A stretch of 64,000 nt of DNA from the NCBI RefSeq assembly GCF_017814945.1, contig NZ_JAGIPX010000004.1, positions 124,001 to 188,000 on the forward strand. The letters are read 5' to 3'. This document shows, in pieces, positions 8,342-16,194 of this stretch. The position numbers were made by a program, and so were the translations under genes. The notes under the pieces are model-generated. The model made no database searches and was not told the origin of the DNA. It was given only the letters and a program-made list of their open reading frames with translations. Origin of the DNA: Paraburkholderia sp. LEh10. GTDB taxonomy: Bacteria; Pseudomonadota; Gammaproteobacteria; Burkholderiales; Burkholderiaceae. The number at the start of each line of letters is the position of its first letter. Position 1 is the first letter of the stretch.

Positions 8342-9139
8342 CTACTGCTGCCACGCCTCCGGACGTCCGCCGAGTTCGCCGCACACTTCGATGGCGATCG
8401 AGCGCAGCTTGGATTCCTCGATCGGTCCCGAGAGCGCGTAGCCCATGCGGTCGCTGATCCAGTAGAACGTGCGGCGATTGCCGTCACGGAAAAGGCGGAA
8501 CACGGTCTCGTCCTTCGGGATGCCCGTCACATACAGCGTGAGCCGCGCACCGCTCGGGTTCTCATACATGAATTGCGCGGCAGGTCCCGCCTCGCCCGGC
8601 AACAGCCGCCCGCCGACCAGCGTATAGCCGTACTCCTGCAGCGACGGCACGGACAGATGCCGGTTGAGCCGCTTCGACAGCCAGTTGATCAGATGCTCTT
8701 CCTCGGCTGCCGCGACTTCGACGGGATGCCGGCGTTCCGGCGTATAGACCGCGTAGGCGATGTCCGCGCGACGCGCGAACGACATCACATCGCCGTTGCC
8801 GTCGCCCGTCAGGCGCGGCACGAGTGGCCCGAGCACGACCGCGAGCCCGGCGCCCACCAGCAGCCAGCACGCCGCCACGCCTACACGCCGCCACCACGGC
8901 ACGCGCGCGCGCAATACGATGAACGGCGGCTCCTCGCGCTCGGGCGCGCCGCACAGCGCCTGCAGTGCGGCCTTCTGCGCGCGCCACGACGCGACTTGCG
9001 CGGCCGCCTGCGGGTCGCGCGCGAGTCGCTCGCGCACCGCTGCGCGCTCGCTTTCGGGCAGTTCGTTGTCGACGAACGCCGACAGCGCGCGCAGATCCGG
9101 CGCGTTCGCGGAATCGGTGTGGTTTTCGTCGTTGTTCAT
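8342..9139 (-). CDS. Membrane anti-sigma factor
   Basis: A 265-residue protein with a cytoplasmic N-terminal domain (LRALSAFVDNELPESERAAV, as in anti-sigma helical domains), one transmembrane helix at about residues 86-108 and a periplasmic C-terminal domain. It lacks the zinc-binding Hx3Cx2C motif; the N-terminal domain has only one cysteine. It begins ten bases after the stop of the ECF sigma factor gene, the usual arrangement for a cognate pair, so it most likely sequesters that sigma factor until a periplasmic signal is sensed. Its ribosome site (AGGTGA) overlaps the sigma stop codon, suggesting coupled translation. Which stress is sensed is not evident. Confidence 0.85.
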   Translation of the reverse strand: MNNDENHTDSANAPDLRALSAFVDNELPESERAAVRERLARDPQAAAQVASWRAQKAALQALCGAPEREEPPFIVLRARVPWWRRVGVAACWLLVGAGLAVVLGPLVPRLTGDGNGDVMSFARRADIAYAVYTPERRHPVEVAAAEEEHLINWLSKRLNRHLSVPSLQEYGYTLVGGRLLPGEAGPAAQFMYENPSGARLTLYVTGIPKDETVFRLFRDGNRRTFYWISDRMGYALSGPIEESKLRSIAIEVCGELGGRPEAWQQ

Positions 9140-9149
9140 GGCGCGCTTT

Positions 9150-9671
9150 TCACCTGGTTTTCACCACTTTCAGCGAAGGCGACGACTTGTGTAGAGGTCC
9201 TTCCGTCAACAGCGCCCGCATATGCTCGCGGGCGCGGGACAGTCGTGACATTACCGTGCCGATGGGCACCCCGAGCGCCGTCGACGCCTCCTGATAGCTC
9301 AATTCCTCCACACACACGAGCAGCATCACTTCGCGCTGCTCGACGGGCAGACAATAAAGCGCGCGCTGCACATCGCGCAATACCAGCCCGTCGACTTCGC
9401 CGTGCGGCGCTTCGAGATTGCGCCACGGGGCGCTCTCGTCGTCCACCGTGATCTCGCGGCGCACGCGCAACTGGTCGATGTACAGATGCCGCAGGATCGT
9501 CAACAGCCACGCGCGCAGATTGCTGTCGGGTCTAAAGCCCTTCCAGCGCGCGAGCGCGCGCTCGGCCGTATCCTGAACCAGATCGTCCGCCCATGCTGGG
9601 TCCCCCGTCAGTGCGCGCGCATAGCGCCGCAACTGAGGGAGCCACGAAATCACTTCCGCTTCGAAGTTCAC
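9150..9671 (-). CDS. ECF-family RNA polymerase sigma factor
   Basis: A 173-residue sigma-70 family protein with region 2 (LRRYARALTGDPAWADDLVQDT through LRAWLLTILRHLYIDQLR) and region 4 (ALYCLPVEQREVMLLV, then LSYQEASTALGVPIGTVMSRLSRAR, a helix-turn-helix). Size and the absence of regions 1 and 3 fit the extracytoplasmic-function class. The start is a GTG at 9671; an in-frame TAG lies three codons upstream, so no earlier start is possible. A tiny lipoprotein gene ends 30 bases before it and the anti-sigma gene follows after 10 bases, forming a three-gene unit. Target genes are unknown. Confidence 0.92.
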   Translation of the reverse strand: MNFEAEVISWLPQLRRYARALTGDPAWADDLVQDTAERALARWKGFRPDSNLRAWLLTILRHLYIDQLRVRREITVDDESAPWRNLEAPHGEVDGLVLRDVQRALYCLPVEQREVMLLVCVEELSYQEASTALGVPIGTVMSRLSRAREHMRALLTEGPLHKSSPSLKVVKTR

Positions 9672-9701
9672 CCGGCGCTAGCCGTCATCCGAGCGCGCGC
9701 A

Positions 9702-9848
9702 TCAATAGCCGCCGCTGTTGCCGCTGGTGTTGCCGCTGCTCGCGCCCGACGAATTGTCGGCGGTGGACTGACACGCGGTCAGCGACACAGATGCGACTCC
9801 GAGCGCGACGATCATGAAAACGGCCGATACCAGTCTGGATACTTTCAT
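9702..9848 (-). CDS. Very small lipoprotein (48 residues)
   Basis: A 48-residue peptide with a signal sequence (MKVSRLVSAVFMIVALGV) and the lipobox SLTAC, leaving a 23-residue mature lipopeptide rich in Ser, Gly, Asn and Thr (SSGASSGNTSGNSGGY at the end). The ATG at 9848 is preceded by an excellent ribosome site, AGGAGGG. It is the first gene of the sigma/anti-sigma unit. Similar tiny Burkholderiales lipoproteins are usually annotated only as hypothetical. A role as envelope sensor or target of the ECF system is a guess from position. Confidence 0.72.
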   Translation of the reverse strand: MKVSRLVSAVFMIVALGVASVSLTACQSTADNSSGASSGNTSGNSGGY

Positions 9849-10367
9849 GTAGAACCCTCCTGCACAGCCTGACGCGAAAAAACGCGCGGCCTGCGTTGAA
9901 CCGGCGAAGCGCGGATCGCTGGCGGCAAAGCCGCGACGCCGATGACCCATTGAGAACTCACGACAGGAAAACCTTCTGCAAAACAGATGCGACGCCAATA
10001 CGCGCAGCGCACCACTTCGCGTTGCACTTTCGCATCTCTGTGGCCTTGCATGTGGCACCTGACCAATAAACGCTCACATCACGCGATTTATTCCCCGGCA
10101 TCGGTCATTTCTTGCCCGATTGCTCGCCGCGCGAGCCGCTCGCGGACCACGCCCGTTGCGTGAACCGGCCCCGAACGTGGGCTGCCCCGCATAGCGGCGC
10201 AGGATTTCGTAACTCAACGTTACACTTGGATTTTTAAGGATGCTTCCGCGCTCACAAGTGGTTATAGTGGGCGTCAGCAGTTCGACGTTTGGATGCCCGT
10301 CGTGTCCGCGTGCAGCGACAACGGGTAAAATCGCGTTGAACAACCGTTTCTCTTTACACAATTGTCC
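9849..10367. other. Divergent intergenic region between the ECF unit and hfq2
   Basis: About 520 bases without a supportable gene. It should hold the promoters of the small-lipoprotein/sigma operon (minus strand) and of the hfq-like gene (plus strand). A TATAGT at 10263-10268 and a TAAAAT at 10326-10331 are the best -10-like elements on the plus strand. No convincing ECF-type -35 element was found for the minus strand. Confidence 0.6.
10303..10331 (+). promoter_or_regulatory. Possible promoter of hfq2
   Basis: TAAAAT at 10326-10331, within GGGTAAAATCG, a context often seen upstream of Burkholderiaceae genes. A weak -35 (TGTCCG) lies 17 bases upstream. It would give a 5' leader of about 30 bases. 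No clear Shine-Dalgarno sequence precedes the hfq2 start. Motif inspection only. Confidence 0.28.
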
Positions 10368-10820
10368 ATGCCTTCCGCAGAATCGCATCCACAAAACGAC
10401 TTTATGAACGCCGCGCGCAAAGAACGTAAGCGCGTCGAAATCTATCTCGTCAACGGTATCCGTTTGACGGGCTGCATTGAGTCGTTCGATCAGTATCTGG
10501 TGATGCTGCGCACGCCCGTTGGGCTGCAAGGCATTTACAAGCGCGCCATCTCGACCATCCAGCTTGACACGGGCACGCGTCCCGCGCCGCGCGCAGGCCG
10601 GCCGTCACATGGCGATCACGCGGCGCGTGGTCCGCACGGCTCGCGTGAGCATCGCGAGCCGCGCGAACAACGTGAGCCGCGCGAGTCATATGGCTCGCCG
10701 CAGGCGCCGTCTGAGCGGTCGGGATCGGACGGCCCCGTTGTCGTCACGCGCCGCAGACGGCTGTATGGCACCGGCACCGGCAACGACCAGGGCAACAACG
10801 GCGGCGGCAACACCCAATAA
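10368..10820 (+). CDS. hfq2: Hfq-like RNA chaperone paralog with extended C-terminus (Hfq2 type)
   Basis: A 150-residue Sm-like protein. Residues ~18-60 hold the Hfq core: [21 protein letters not shown] (Sm1, first 20 residues as in canonical Hfq) and IYKRAISTI (Sm2). The usual YKH of Sm2 is YKR here, so the histidine that contacts RNA 3' uridines in canonical Hfq is arginine. The lateral-rim basic patch is kept (ARKERKR). Residues ~65-150 form a low-complexity tail with repeated Arg-Glu-Pro units and a Gly/Asn-rich end. Burkholderia cenocepacia is known to carry a second, longer Hfq (Hfq2), which this resembles. I chose the ATG at 10368; a TTG six bases upstream is possible. Confidence 0.85.
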   Translation: MPSAESHPQNDFMNAARKERKRVEIYLVNGIRLTGCIESFDQYLVMLRTPVGLQGIYKRAISTIQLDTGTRPAPRAGRPSHGDHAARGPHGSREHREPREQREPRESYGSPQAPSERSGSDGPVVVTRRRRLYGTGTGNDQGNNGGGNTQ

Positions 10821-10876
10821 GCCATCCAGGCGATCGGCGCGCTATCGACAGCGCGCCGCTTCTCCAGGCGGCAAGG

Positions 10877-11104
10877 CTAGCCAGGGCGGCTCGCCAACTG
10901 CTTCAGTATCCTCTCGATCCGCACGCCCTGCTGCTCCGTCAACTCATACCCGCATTTCACTTCCAGCACTCTGCGCTGCCAGTAGCGCGCGTTCAGCATC
11001 GACAGCACCGGCTGACGCGTCGCCCATTCCAGATGCTCCAGTTCCGACTCGACAACATGTGACGCGTTAAAGCGCTGTCCGCCGCCATATCCGTTCAGTT
11101 GCAT
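10877..11104 (-). CDS. Small conserved hypothetical protein
   Basis: A 75-residue soluble protein beginning MQLNGYGGGQRFNASHVVES, with a charged helical C-terminal half (YELTEQQGVRIERILKQLA). The ATG at 11104 has GAGGG six bases upstream, which sets the start against longer in-frame alternatives. No signal peptide or membrane segment. I do not recognise a family. It is convergent with hfq2, whose stop lies 56 bases away. Confidence 0.55.
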   Translation of the reverse strand: MQLNGYGGGQRFNASHVVESELEHLEWATRQPVLSMLNARYWQRRVLEVKCGYELTEQQGVRIERILKQLASRPG

Positions 11105-11356
11105 GGTAGCCCTCGTTAGCCAGCCTGCACCCGGCGCATTGCGCGCCGGTTCTTTGATACGGGAATAACGAACCATCCGGCAATAAATTCCATCCATGCT
11201 TGCATGGAACCTACAACATGCTTTCCAGATCTTCAAGGTAAACACGCGGCGGCACGGAGTCTGCATGTCTTATGCCGTTTGGCCAGGCAGTCGCGTGCAT
11301 GCGATTGCGCTATGCTGGTTTCCCGATACCGTTGAATCTCGATCACGGAGCACACC

Positions 11357-11524
11357 ATGTCCACATCGAAAGCGAAAACCCCGAAGGCCCAAGAGCACCA
11401 ATCCGCCGACGAACGTCTCGACGAGGCGCTCGACGAAACGTTTCCCGCCAGCGACCCGATTGCGGTCGATCCCGAAGCCGACGACGATGCCGGCAAACCA
11501 GGCAAGGAGAAAAAGACGCGTTGA
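11357..11524 (+). CDS. Small acidic protein with DETFPASDP motif (55 residues)
   Basis: A 55-residue highly charged protein, MSTSKAKTPKAQEHQSADER followed by a segment with LDEALDETFPASDPIAV and a Lys-rich end. The LDEALDETFPASDP motif recurs in small proteobacterial proteins of unknown function, which supports real coding despite its size. The ATG at 11357 is preceded by GGAG at 11347-11350. It is probably intrinsically disordered and cytoplasmic. It lies in a quiet gap between two minus-strand genes, so it is likely monocistronic. Confidence 0.72.
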   Translation: MSTSKAKTPKAQEHQSADERLDEALDETFPASDPIAVDPEADDDAGKPGKEKKTR

Positions 11525-11768
11525 GGGGATCAGACGCGCGGCGACGTCGGCGAACGGAGCGCCCGGCAACTGGCGTTGCGACGGCATCGGCGCGACGCTC
11601 GTCGCGGCCGACCCTGAAGCGAACGAAGATGGAAGATGAAAAGCGGCACGCCGTCTGGCGCACGACGCGCGGCCCTCGCGCGGCACTTTTGCAGCGGCAG
11701 CGCTGACGGCAGAGCGACGCGCCGCGAAGCCGCAGGGCCGGCCCCGGGCCCTGACGGCTCCATGGAAG

Positions 11769-12500
11769 TCAGCGCACGGGCAAACCGCTTTCGAGCTGAC
11801 GCTGGAGATCACGCACCTGGCGCTGGGTCACGCGCAACTGCTCCTGCGCCTGCGCTTTTTGCTGCGCGAGCGCTGCCGCTTCCGCGCGCGTCTGCTGCTG
11901 CATGCTATTGACGATCGTCTGCTGCTCGTGCGCGATGTTCAGGTCGGCCTGCAGACGGTTCGCACGTTCCTGCGACAGCGCGACGAGGCGATCCGTATAA
12001 GCCTTCTGCGCTTCCAGCTTCGCACGGCGAAGCTCGACGTCGGACAGCTGCACCGTCTGCCGCGCGAAGTCGCGGTAGATCTGCTCGGACCGCGCTTCGT
12101 CCTGCGTCTTGATCACGCGCCAGAAGTTCTTTTGCTGGAACAGCGCGACGTAGTACGTCATCTCCTTGCCGTAGAACATCAGACTCGCGCCGTAGCTGCC
12201 GTTGTACGTGGTGCGCAATTCCGTGATGTCGTTGCCGCGCATCATCTGTTGCAGTTCCGCGACATTGCCCGCCGCCGACTGCTTCGCTTCGTCGGGCGTC
12301 AGCGCAATCGTTTGACTCGCGGGCGTCACGCTGGCTGTAGCAGGCGTCGCTTGCGCGATGATCGTGCCCACTGCATCGGCACTGTCATTCAAACTCTGGG
12401 CGGGACCCTGTGCAGAACTCTGCGCGTAGACCCCTTGAATGCCCCCGAAAACAATCAATGCCGACAGCGCGATGCTTCGGCTTTTCGACTTCTGGTCCAT
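11769..12500 (-). CDS. Exported DUF2968-family protein
   Basis: A 243-residue protein with an N-terminal signal peptide (KSRSIALSALIVFGGIQGVYA, cleavage likely after VYA). The central region (VAELQQMMRGNDITELRTTY, then YGASLMFYGKEMTYYVALF and FWRVIKTQDEA) matches the DUF2968 pattern common in Burkholderiales. The last ~90 residues are a Gln/Ala/Arg-rich coiled coil. It is probably periplasmic; the function is not established. The gene stands alone on the minus strand. Confidence 0.8.
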   Translation of the reverse strand: MDQKSKSRSIALSALIVFGGIQGVYAQSSAQGPAQSLNDSADAVGTIIAQATPATASVTPASQTIALTPDEAKQSAAGNVAELQQMMRGNDITELRTTYNGSYGASLMFYGKEMTYYVALFQQKNFWRVIKTQDEARSEQIYRDFARQTVQLSDVELRRAKLEAQKAYTDRLVALSQERANRLQADLNIAHEQQTIVNSMQQQTRAEAAALAQQKAQAQEQLRVTQRQVRDLQRQLESGLPVR

Positions 12501-12548
12501 GTAATTTCTGCTCGTGTCGTGTTGTAGTTTTGCAAAACCGTCTAATTA

Positions 12549-12905
12549 TTACTCAGTTTCGCGCGTTTCGGGTTCCTCGTCGAAAATTTGGTATTTGCGC
12601 ATCTTTTGACACAACGCCTTGCCGCTCGTCTTGCAGTATTGCGCCGCGCCGGGGCGGCGCAAAGTGTTCGCATAGAGAGCCACGATGACGCGACCTACCC
12701 TCGGCCACGTCCCGCCTGATGATATTGGCGAGCGCATCGCCGCGCTCGCGGCGGGCACGGGCTGCGTGCTTCGCGCGGCGGCGGGGAGCCGATGCAGCCG
12801 CGCCGCATCCCACGCGCCGATCTGCGCCACGGTCACACCGATCCGCCCGGCGATTACGCAGTTGACGCACGTTGCCGGGGAAGTGTATCGGCGGCGGCAA
12901 GCCAT
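12549..12905 (-). pseudogene. Decayed 3' end of a sigma-54 activator / Fis-type regulator gene (tentative)
   Basis: In one minus-strand frame I read IHFPGNVRQLRN, the hallmark 'PGNVRxL' segment that ends the AAA+ domain of sigma-54-dependent activators. In another minus-strand frame, ~250 bases on, I read LRRPGAAQYCKTSGKALCQKM followed by RKYQIFDEE and a TAA stop at 12549-12551, which resembles a C-terminal Fis-type helix-turn-helix in spacing and in its ending (KMRKYQI). The two pieces are in the right order and at a plausible distance but need at least one frameshift to join. There is no intact upstream AAA+ domain. I infer a gene remnant; chance similarity is possible. Confidence 0.4.
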
Positions 12906-13203
12906 ACGGAATATTCGACGGTGCCGCAAGCCGCCACACGGGCGACGGACGCAATGGATGACTGGAACAGCGCTATCTTGTCGAGCTTTCGGTTTGACCG
13001 CGGCCAGCCGGTAGCATCGGCACCGCGCGGGACGTCCCGTCCCTTACGGGCTGCTGCAGGCTCTCGTTGGTTGCCGACGCCGAACCAAAGTCGAGCTTCA
13101 CGGACATTGCCGAGCCGATGCGTGTCACCGCATTGTCTTCGAGCATGCGCAACAACATCACTATCTCGCGACACACGGCGCGCTTCCCAACGCACCGAAG
13201 GTA
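12906..13203. other. Non-coding or fully decayed stretch
   Basis: No open frame here has a ribosome site, recognisable motifs or normal third-position bias. It lies between two pieces of apparently decayed coding sequence and is probably part of the same degraded region. Confidence 0.5.
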
Positions 13204-13645
13204 TGACCGCGAAGATCGACGCGTCACACTATCGAGTGCAGTCCGAAGGACAATCCGGGCCTGCCCTCTATCGTCGAGCGCACGGTGATCGACAACAAAG
13301 CAGGAGTTCGTTGTACTATCCGTTCATGCTGAACAGCACGCGCAGCCTGACGGCGATCAAAGCCTATGCTTCGCACAACGAAGTCACCTTCAACAGGTGG
13401 ATCACGTACGTCGAGATCGGCTTGGGCTCACAGGCGCGCGTGCTGCAATTGCCGGCCGACTGCGCGAATGCGAAGAGGCGCCCGGTGCGCAGAGCGAGCA
13501 TCAATGCGGCAAAGGTGCCTTCGACATACTCGGCGCGGGCAAGGGCGGCGACTCGAACATACCGGGCGCCACGGCCGTCAACGCCGATCCCAACAGCGAA
13601 CGCGGCGAAAGCACCGAAAGCGTAACAGTTGAACTTGACGCTTGA
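13204..13645 (+). pseudogene. Frameshifted remnant of an unidentified gene (tentative)
   Basis: Three protein-like segments follow one another in three different plus-strand frames: SPKDNPGLPSIVERTVIDNK (13240-13300, ending at a stop at 13330), then YYPFMLNSTRSLTAIKAYAS with HNEVTFNRWITYVEIGLG (about 13310-13430), then GKGAFDILGAGKGGDSNIPG up to a TGA at 13643-13645. Each reads like real protein, but no single frame is open and no start is seen. The simplest reading is one gene broken by two indels. I cannot name the family. Confidence 0.33.
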
Positions 13646-13828
13646 ATCAACGGATGAGCGCGCTTTCGTTTAGAGGCTTCATTATCAGACGACTCAGACA
13701 CTTTTCACGTATCCTGCCGTCTCCAACGCAGCATGACGAACCAACACAAAGGCATGGCGCCGCCTCATCGGCATGCACACGGGCGCCGCGCGACCCGCTC
13801 GCGGCGATTTTCACCAAGGAGGAAGACA

Positions 13829-14314
13829 ATGACATCTCTGGTTCAGCGCGCGCGTAGCGCGTTCGGCTTTACCTTGAAACAGGCGGCGATCGCGGGTGTG
13901 CTGCTCGCAGGCGCGGTCACCGCCTACGCGCAAGCGAACAGCCCCGTCGGCACATGGCAAACCATCGACGATCACACGGGCCAGCCCAAGGCGCTCGTGC
14001 AGATCGCGCAAGACGCGAACGGCACGCTGAGCGGCAAGGTTATCAAGGGCCTCAATCCGAATGATCAGCCGGACCGCCGCTGCACCGCCTGCACGGACGC
14101 GCGCAAGGATCAGCCGCTTCTCGGCATGACGATCATCACCGATATGAAAAAAGACGGCGACAATTGGGACGGCGGACAGATTCTCGACCCGGAGAACGGC
14201 AAGGTTTACAAGTGCAAAATGCACGTCGAGGACGGCGGCCAGAAGCTGCTGGTACGCGGCTATATCGGCGTATCGCTGCTGGGGCGCTCGCAAACGTGGA
14301 TTCGGCAGAACTGA
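13829..14314 (+). CDS. Exported DUF2147-family protein
   Basis: A 161-residue protein with a signal peptide (LKQAAIAGVLLAGAVTAYA, cleavage likely after AYA). The mature part starts SPVGTWQTIDDHTGQPKALV, the typical opening of DUF2147 proteins, and goes on with GTLSGKVIKG, a CTACTDARKDQPLLGM segment containing a Cys pair, GGQILDPENGKVYKCKM and a GYIGVSLLGRSQTW ending. These are small beta-barrel periplasmic proteins of unknown function. The ATG at 13829 has AAGGAGG at 13817-13822. No operon partner is apparent. Confidence 0.85.
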   Translation: MTSLVQRARSAFGFTLKQAAIAGVLLAGAVTAYAQANSPVGTWQTIDDHTGQPKALVQIAQDANGTLSGKVIKGLNPNDQPDRRCTACTDARKDQPLLGMTIITDMKKDGDNWDGGQILDPENGKVYKCKMHVEDGGQKLLVRGYIGVSLLGRSQTWIRQN

Positions 14315-14388
14315 TAGCGGACCGCGCCCGTCCGTGTTGAACGGCGCGGGTTGAAAGCAGCGGTGATTGAGAAAGCGTGAACGAAAAA

Positions 14389-14422
14389 AGCCGGCCAGGC
14401 GATCAGTGTTGCCTGGCCGGCT
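14389..14422 (-). terminator. Rho-independent terminator after the DUF4096 gene
   Basis: A perfect 12-bp stem (14389-14400 with 14411-14422) with a 10-base loop. On the minus strand the stem is followed by a run of T (the A-tract at 14384-14389). It lies 36 bases past the stop of the minus-strand transposase-like gene. It may also stop transcripts from the DUF2147 gene. Confidence 0.8.
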
Positions 14423-14457
14423 CGTATTCGGTGAGTGTGCTCAATTGGTTCGACCCG

Positions 14458-14919
14458 TCATGCCGCATTCTTGAACGGACTGGTGTAATCGAAGGCGAGC
14501 GGAGTCGCGGGTACGCCCGATGGCGGCGTGAAAAACGGAGCGATAGGCACGCCTGACGGAACCGTGAGGGCGTCGTTCGCGGCCGGTTCGGCGGCATTGG
14601 GCGCGTGGGTGCGCATGCGCGATTCCATCGTGCTGCACAGTTGCCCGCCCGCCTCGCCGAACAGTTGATCCATCACGCGCTTCAGCACGCCAGCCTTGTG
14701 CCACGCCTTGAAGCGGCGGTGACAGGTTTGATACGACGGGTACTTGCGCGGCATTGCGGACCAGGTGGCGCCGCTATAAATCACCCAGAGCACGCCGTTG
14801 AGCACGGAGCGCGTGTTGGCAAGCGGACGTCCGCGCAGTTCGGAACGCGGGCGCAGTTCCGGCAGCAGCGGCGCGACCCGCTGCCATTCTTCATCGGTGA
14901 TATCTCGGTATGGGATCAT
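14458..14919 (-). CDS. Stand-alone IS5-type transposase N-terminal domain protein (DUF4096)
   Basis: A 153-residue protein. Residues 1-~100 match the DUF4096/IS5-family OrfA domain: ITDEEWQRVAPLLPE, RGRPLANTRSVLNGVLWVI, SGATWSAMPRKYPSYQTCHR and RRFKAWHKAGVLKRVMDQL. The DDE catalytic half (OrfB) is missing: past the stop there are only 36 bases to a strong terminator and then the DUF2147 gene. Instead the protein has a Pro-rich tail with a duplicated PSGVP unit. The ATG at 14919 has AAGGAGA six bases upstream and the gene has its own terminator, so it looks expressed rather than decaying. It may be a truncated IS orfA or a domesticated DNA-binding protein. Confidence 0.78.
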   Translation of the reverse strand: MIPYRDITDEEWQRVAPLLPELRPRSELRGRPLANTRSVLNGVLWVIYSGATWSAMPRKYPSYQTCHRRFKAWHKAGVLKRVMDQLFGEAGGQLCSTMESRMRTHAPNAAEPAANDALTVPSGVPIAPFFTPPSGVPATPLAFDYTSPFKNAA

Positions 14920-15077
14920 GTCTTCTCCTTCGTCAAGACTTACTCGACGATATAGAGTCACCCCACTACCGGATATCAGACCAATCCGAATCTTGAAAAT
15001 GCACCTTGAGCCGCTAGCCGCAAGGTTCCGCGCGAGCCGCGCTATCCCAAACGGCGCCGCCTCGCGCGCGAATCTAA

Positions 15078-16175
15078 TCAGGTTAGCGATGTATCGACGA
15101 TCCGCCGCGGCGCATCCAGATATTCCTGCGATTGCATCTCGACGATACGCGACACCGTGCGTGTGAACTCGTTGGCCATCGGCCCTTCCGTATAGAGCTG
15201 CTCGGGCGGCACGGCCGCCGACATCAGCAGTTTGACCTTGTGGTCATAGAAAACGTCAATCAGCCACGTGAAGCGGCGCGCTTCCGATTGCATACGCGGC
15301 GTCATCTGCGGAATGCCGGACAGGATCACCGCATGGAAGCGGCTCGCCAGTTCGAGATAATCGTTTTGCGAACGCGGACCGCCGCACAGCGTCGCGAAAT
15401 CGAACCAGACGACGCCATCCGCGCGGCGCAACGCCTTCAGTTCGCGCTTCTCGATATGCAGCAGCGGGCTTTCGTCGGGCACGGCGGCGAGCTGCGAGAA
15501 CGCATCGCGCAGCGCCTTGTCGGCGGCGGCGCCGAGCGGCGCGTGATACACCTCGACCTGCGACAGCGTGCGTCTACGGTAATCGATGCCCGCATCGACG
15601 TTGATCACGTCGAGCTTGCTCTTGATCAGCTCGATCGCGGGCAGCAGACGGTCGCGGTGCAGACCATCGGGATACAGCGTGTCGGGATCGTAGTTGGACG
15701 TCATCACGAACTGCACGCCGTTCGTAAACAGGCGATCGAGTAGCCTGTACAGGATCATCGCGTCCGCGATATCGGACACGTGGAATTCGTCGAAGCAGAT
15801 CAGGCGATAGCGCTTGGCGATGCGTCGCGCGAGTTCGTCGAGCGGATCGGCCTGGCCTTTGAGTTCTTCGAGCTCGCGATGTACTTCCCGCATGAACTCG
15901 TGAAAATGCAGACGCGTCTTACGTACGAGCGGCACGATCGCGTAAAAGCTGTCCATCAGAAAGCTCTTTCCGCGCCCCACCCCGCCCCACATATAGACCC
16001 CCTTCGGCAGATCAGGGTGCATGATCAGCTTCATAAAGGCGTTCGGACGGCGAGCCTTGTACGCGGTCCACTCTTCAAAGCACCGTTGCAGACGATCGAC
16101 GGCCGCGCGTTGCGCCGGATCGGACTGGTATCCCCGTGTCTGCAGTTCCTGTTCGTAGTATTCGGTGACGTTCAT
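15078..16175 (-). CDS. zapE: Cell division protein ZapE (AFG1-like P-loop ATPase)
   Basis: A 365-residue ATPase of the AFG1 family. Walker A is GGVGRGKS (residues 64-71) and Walker B is RLICFDEFHV; VMTSNYDPDTLYPDGLHRD is the sensor/arginine region typical of ZapE. In E. coli, ZapE associates with the divisome and affects Z-ring dynamics under stress. Start chosen at the ATG at 16175; an alternative in-frame start at 16190 adds five residues. It lies downstream of sucA-sucB-lpdA on the same strand, separated by a hairpin, so it may be partly co-transcribed. Confidence 0.92.
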   Translation of the reverse strand: MNVTEYYEQELQTRGYQSDPAQRAAVDRLQRCFEEWTAYKARRPNAFMKLIMHPDLPKGVYMWGGVGRGKSFLMDSFYAIVPLVRKTRLHFHEFMREVHRELEELKGQADPLDELARRIAKRYRLICFDEFHVSDIADAMILYRLLDRLFTNGVQFVMTSNYDPDTLYPDGLHRDRLLPAIELIKSKLDVINVDAGIDYRRRTLSQVEVYHAPLGAAADKALRDAFSQLAAVPDESPLLHIEKRELKALRRADGVVWFDFATLCGGPRSQNDYLELASRFHAVILSGIPQMTPRMQSEARRFTWLIDVFYDHKVKLLMSAAVPPEQLYTEGPMANEFTRTVSRIVEMQSQEYLDAPRRIVDTSLT

Positions 16176-16194
16176 TGTGTGAGGCAGCAATGAA

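Noticed and set aside
12792..13625. A single intact 277-codon gene on the plus strand
   Set aside because: Only a short middle part (about 13310-13430) reads like protein; the rest is Arg/Ala/Ser noise with no start site, so a remnant is more likely.
14458..14919. Complete active insertion sequence
   Set aside because: Only the OrfA-like domain is present; no DDE catalytic half, no terminal inverted repeats and no target duplication seen.
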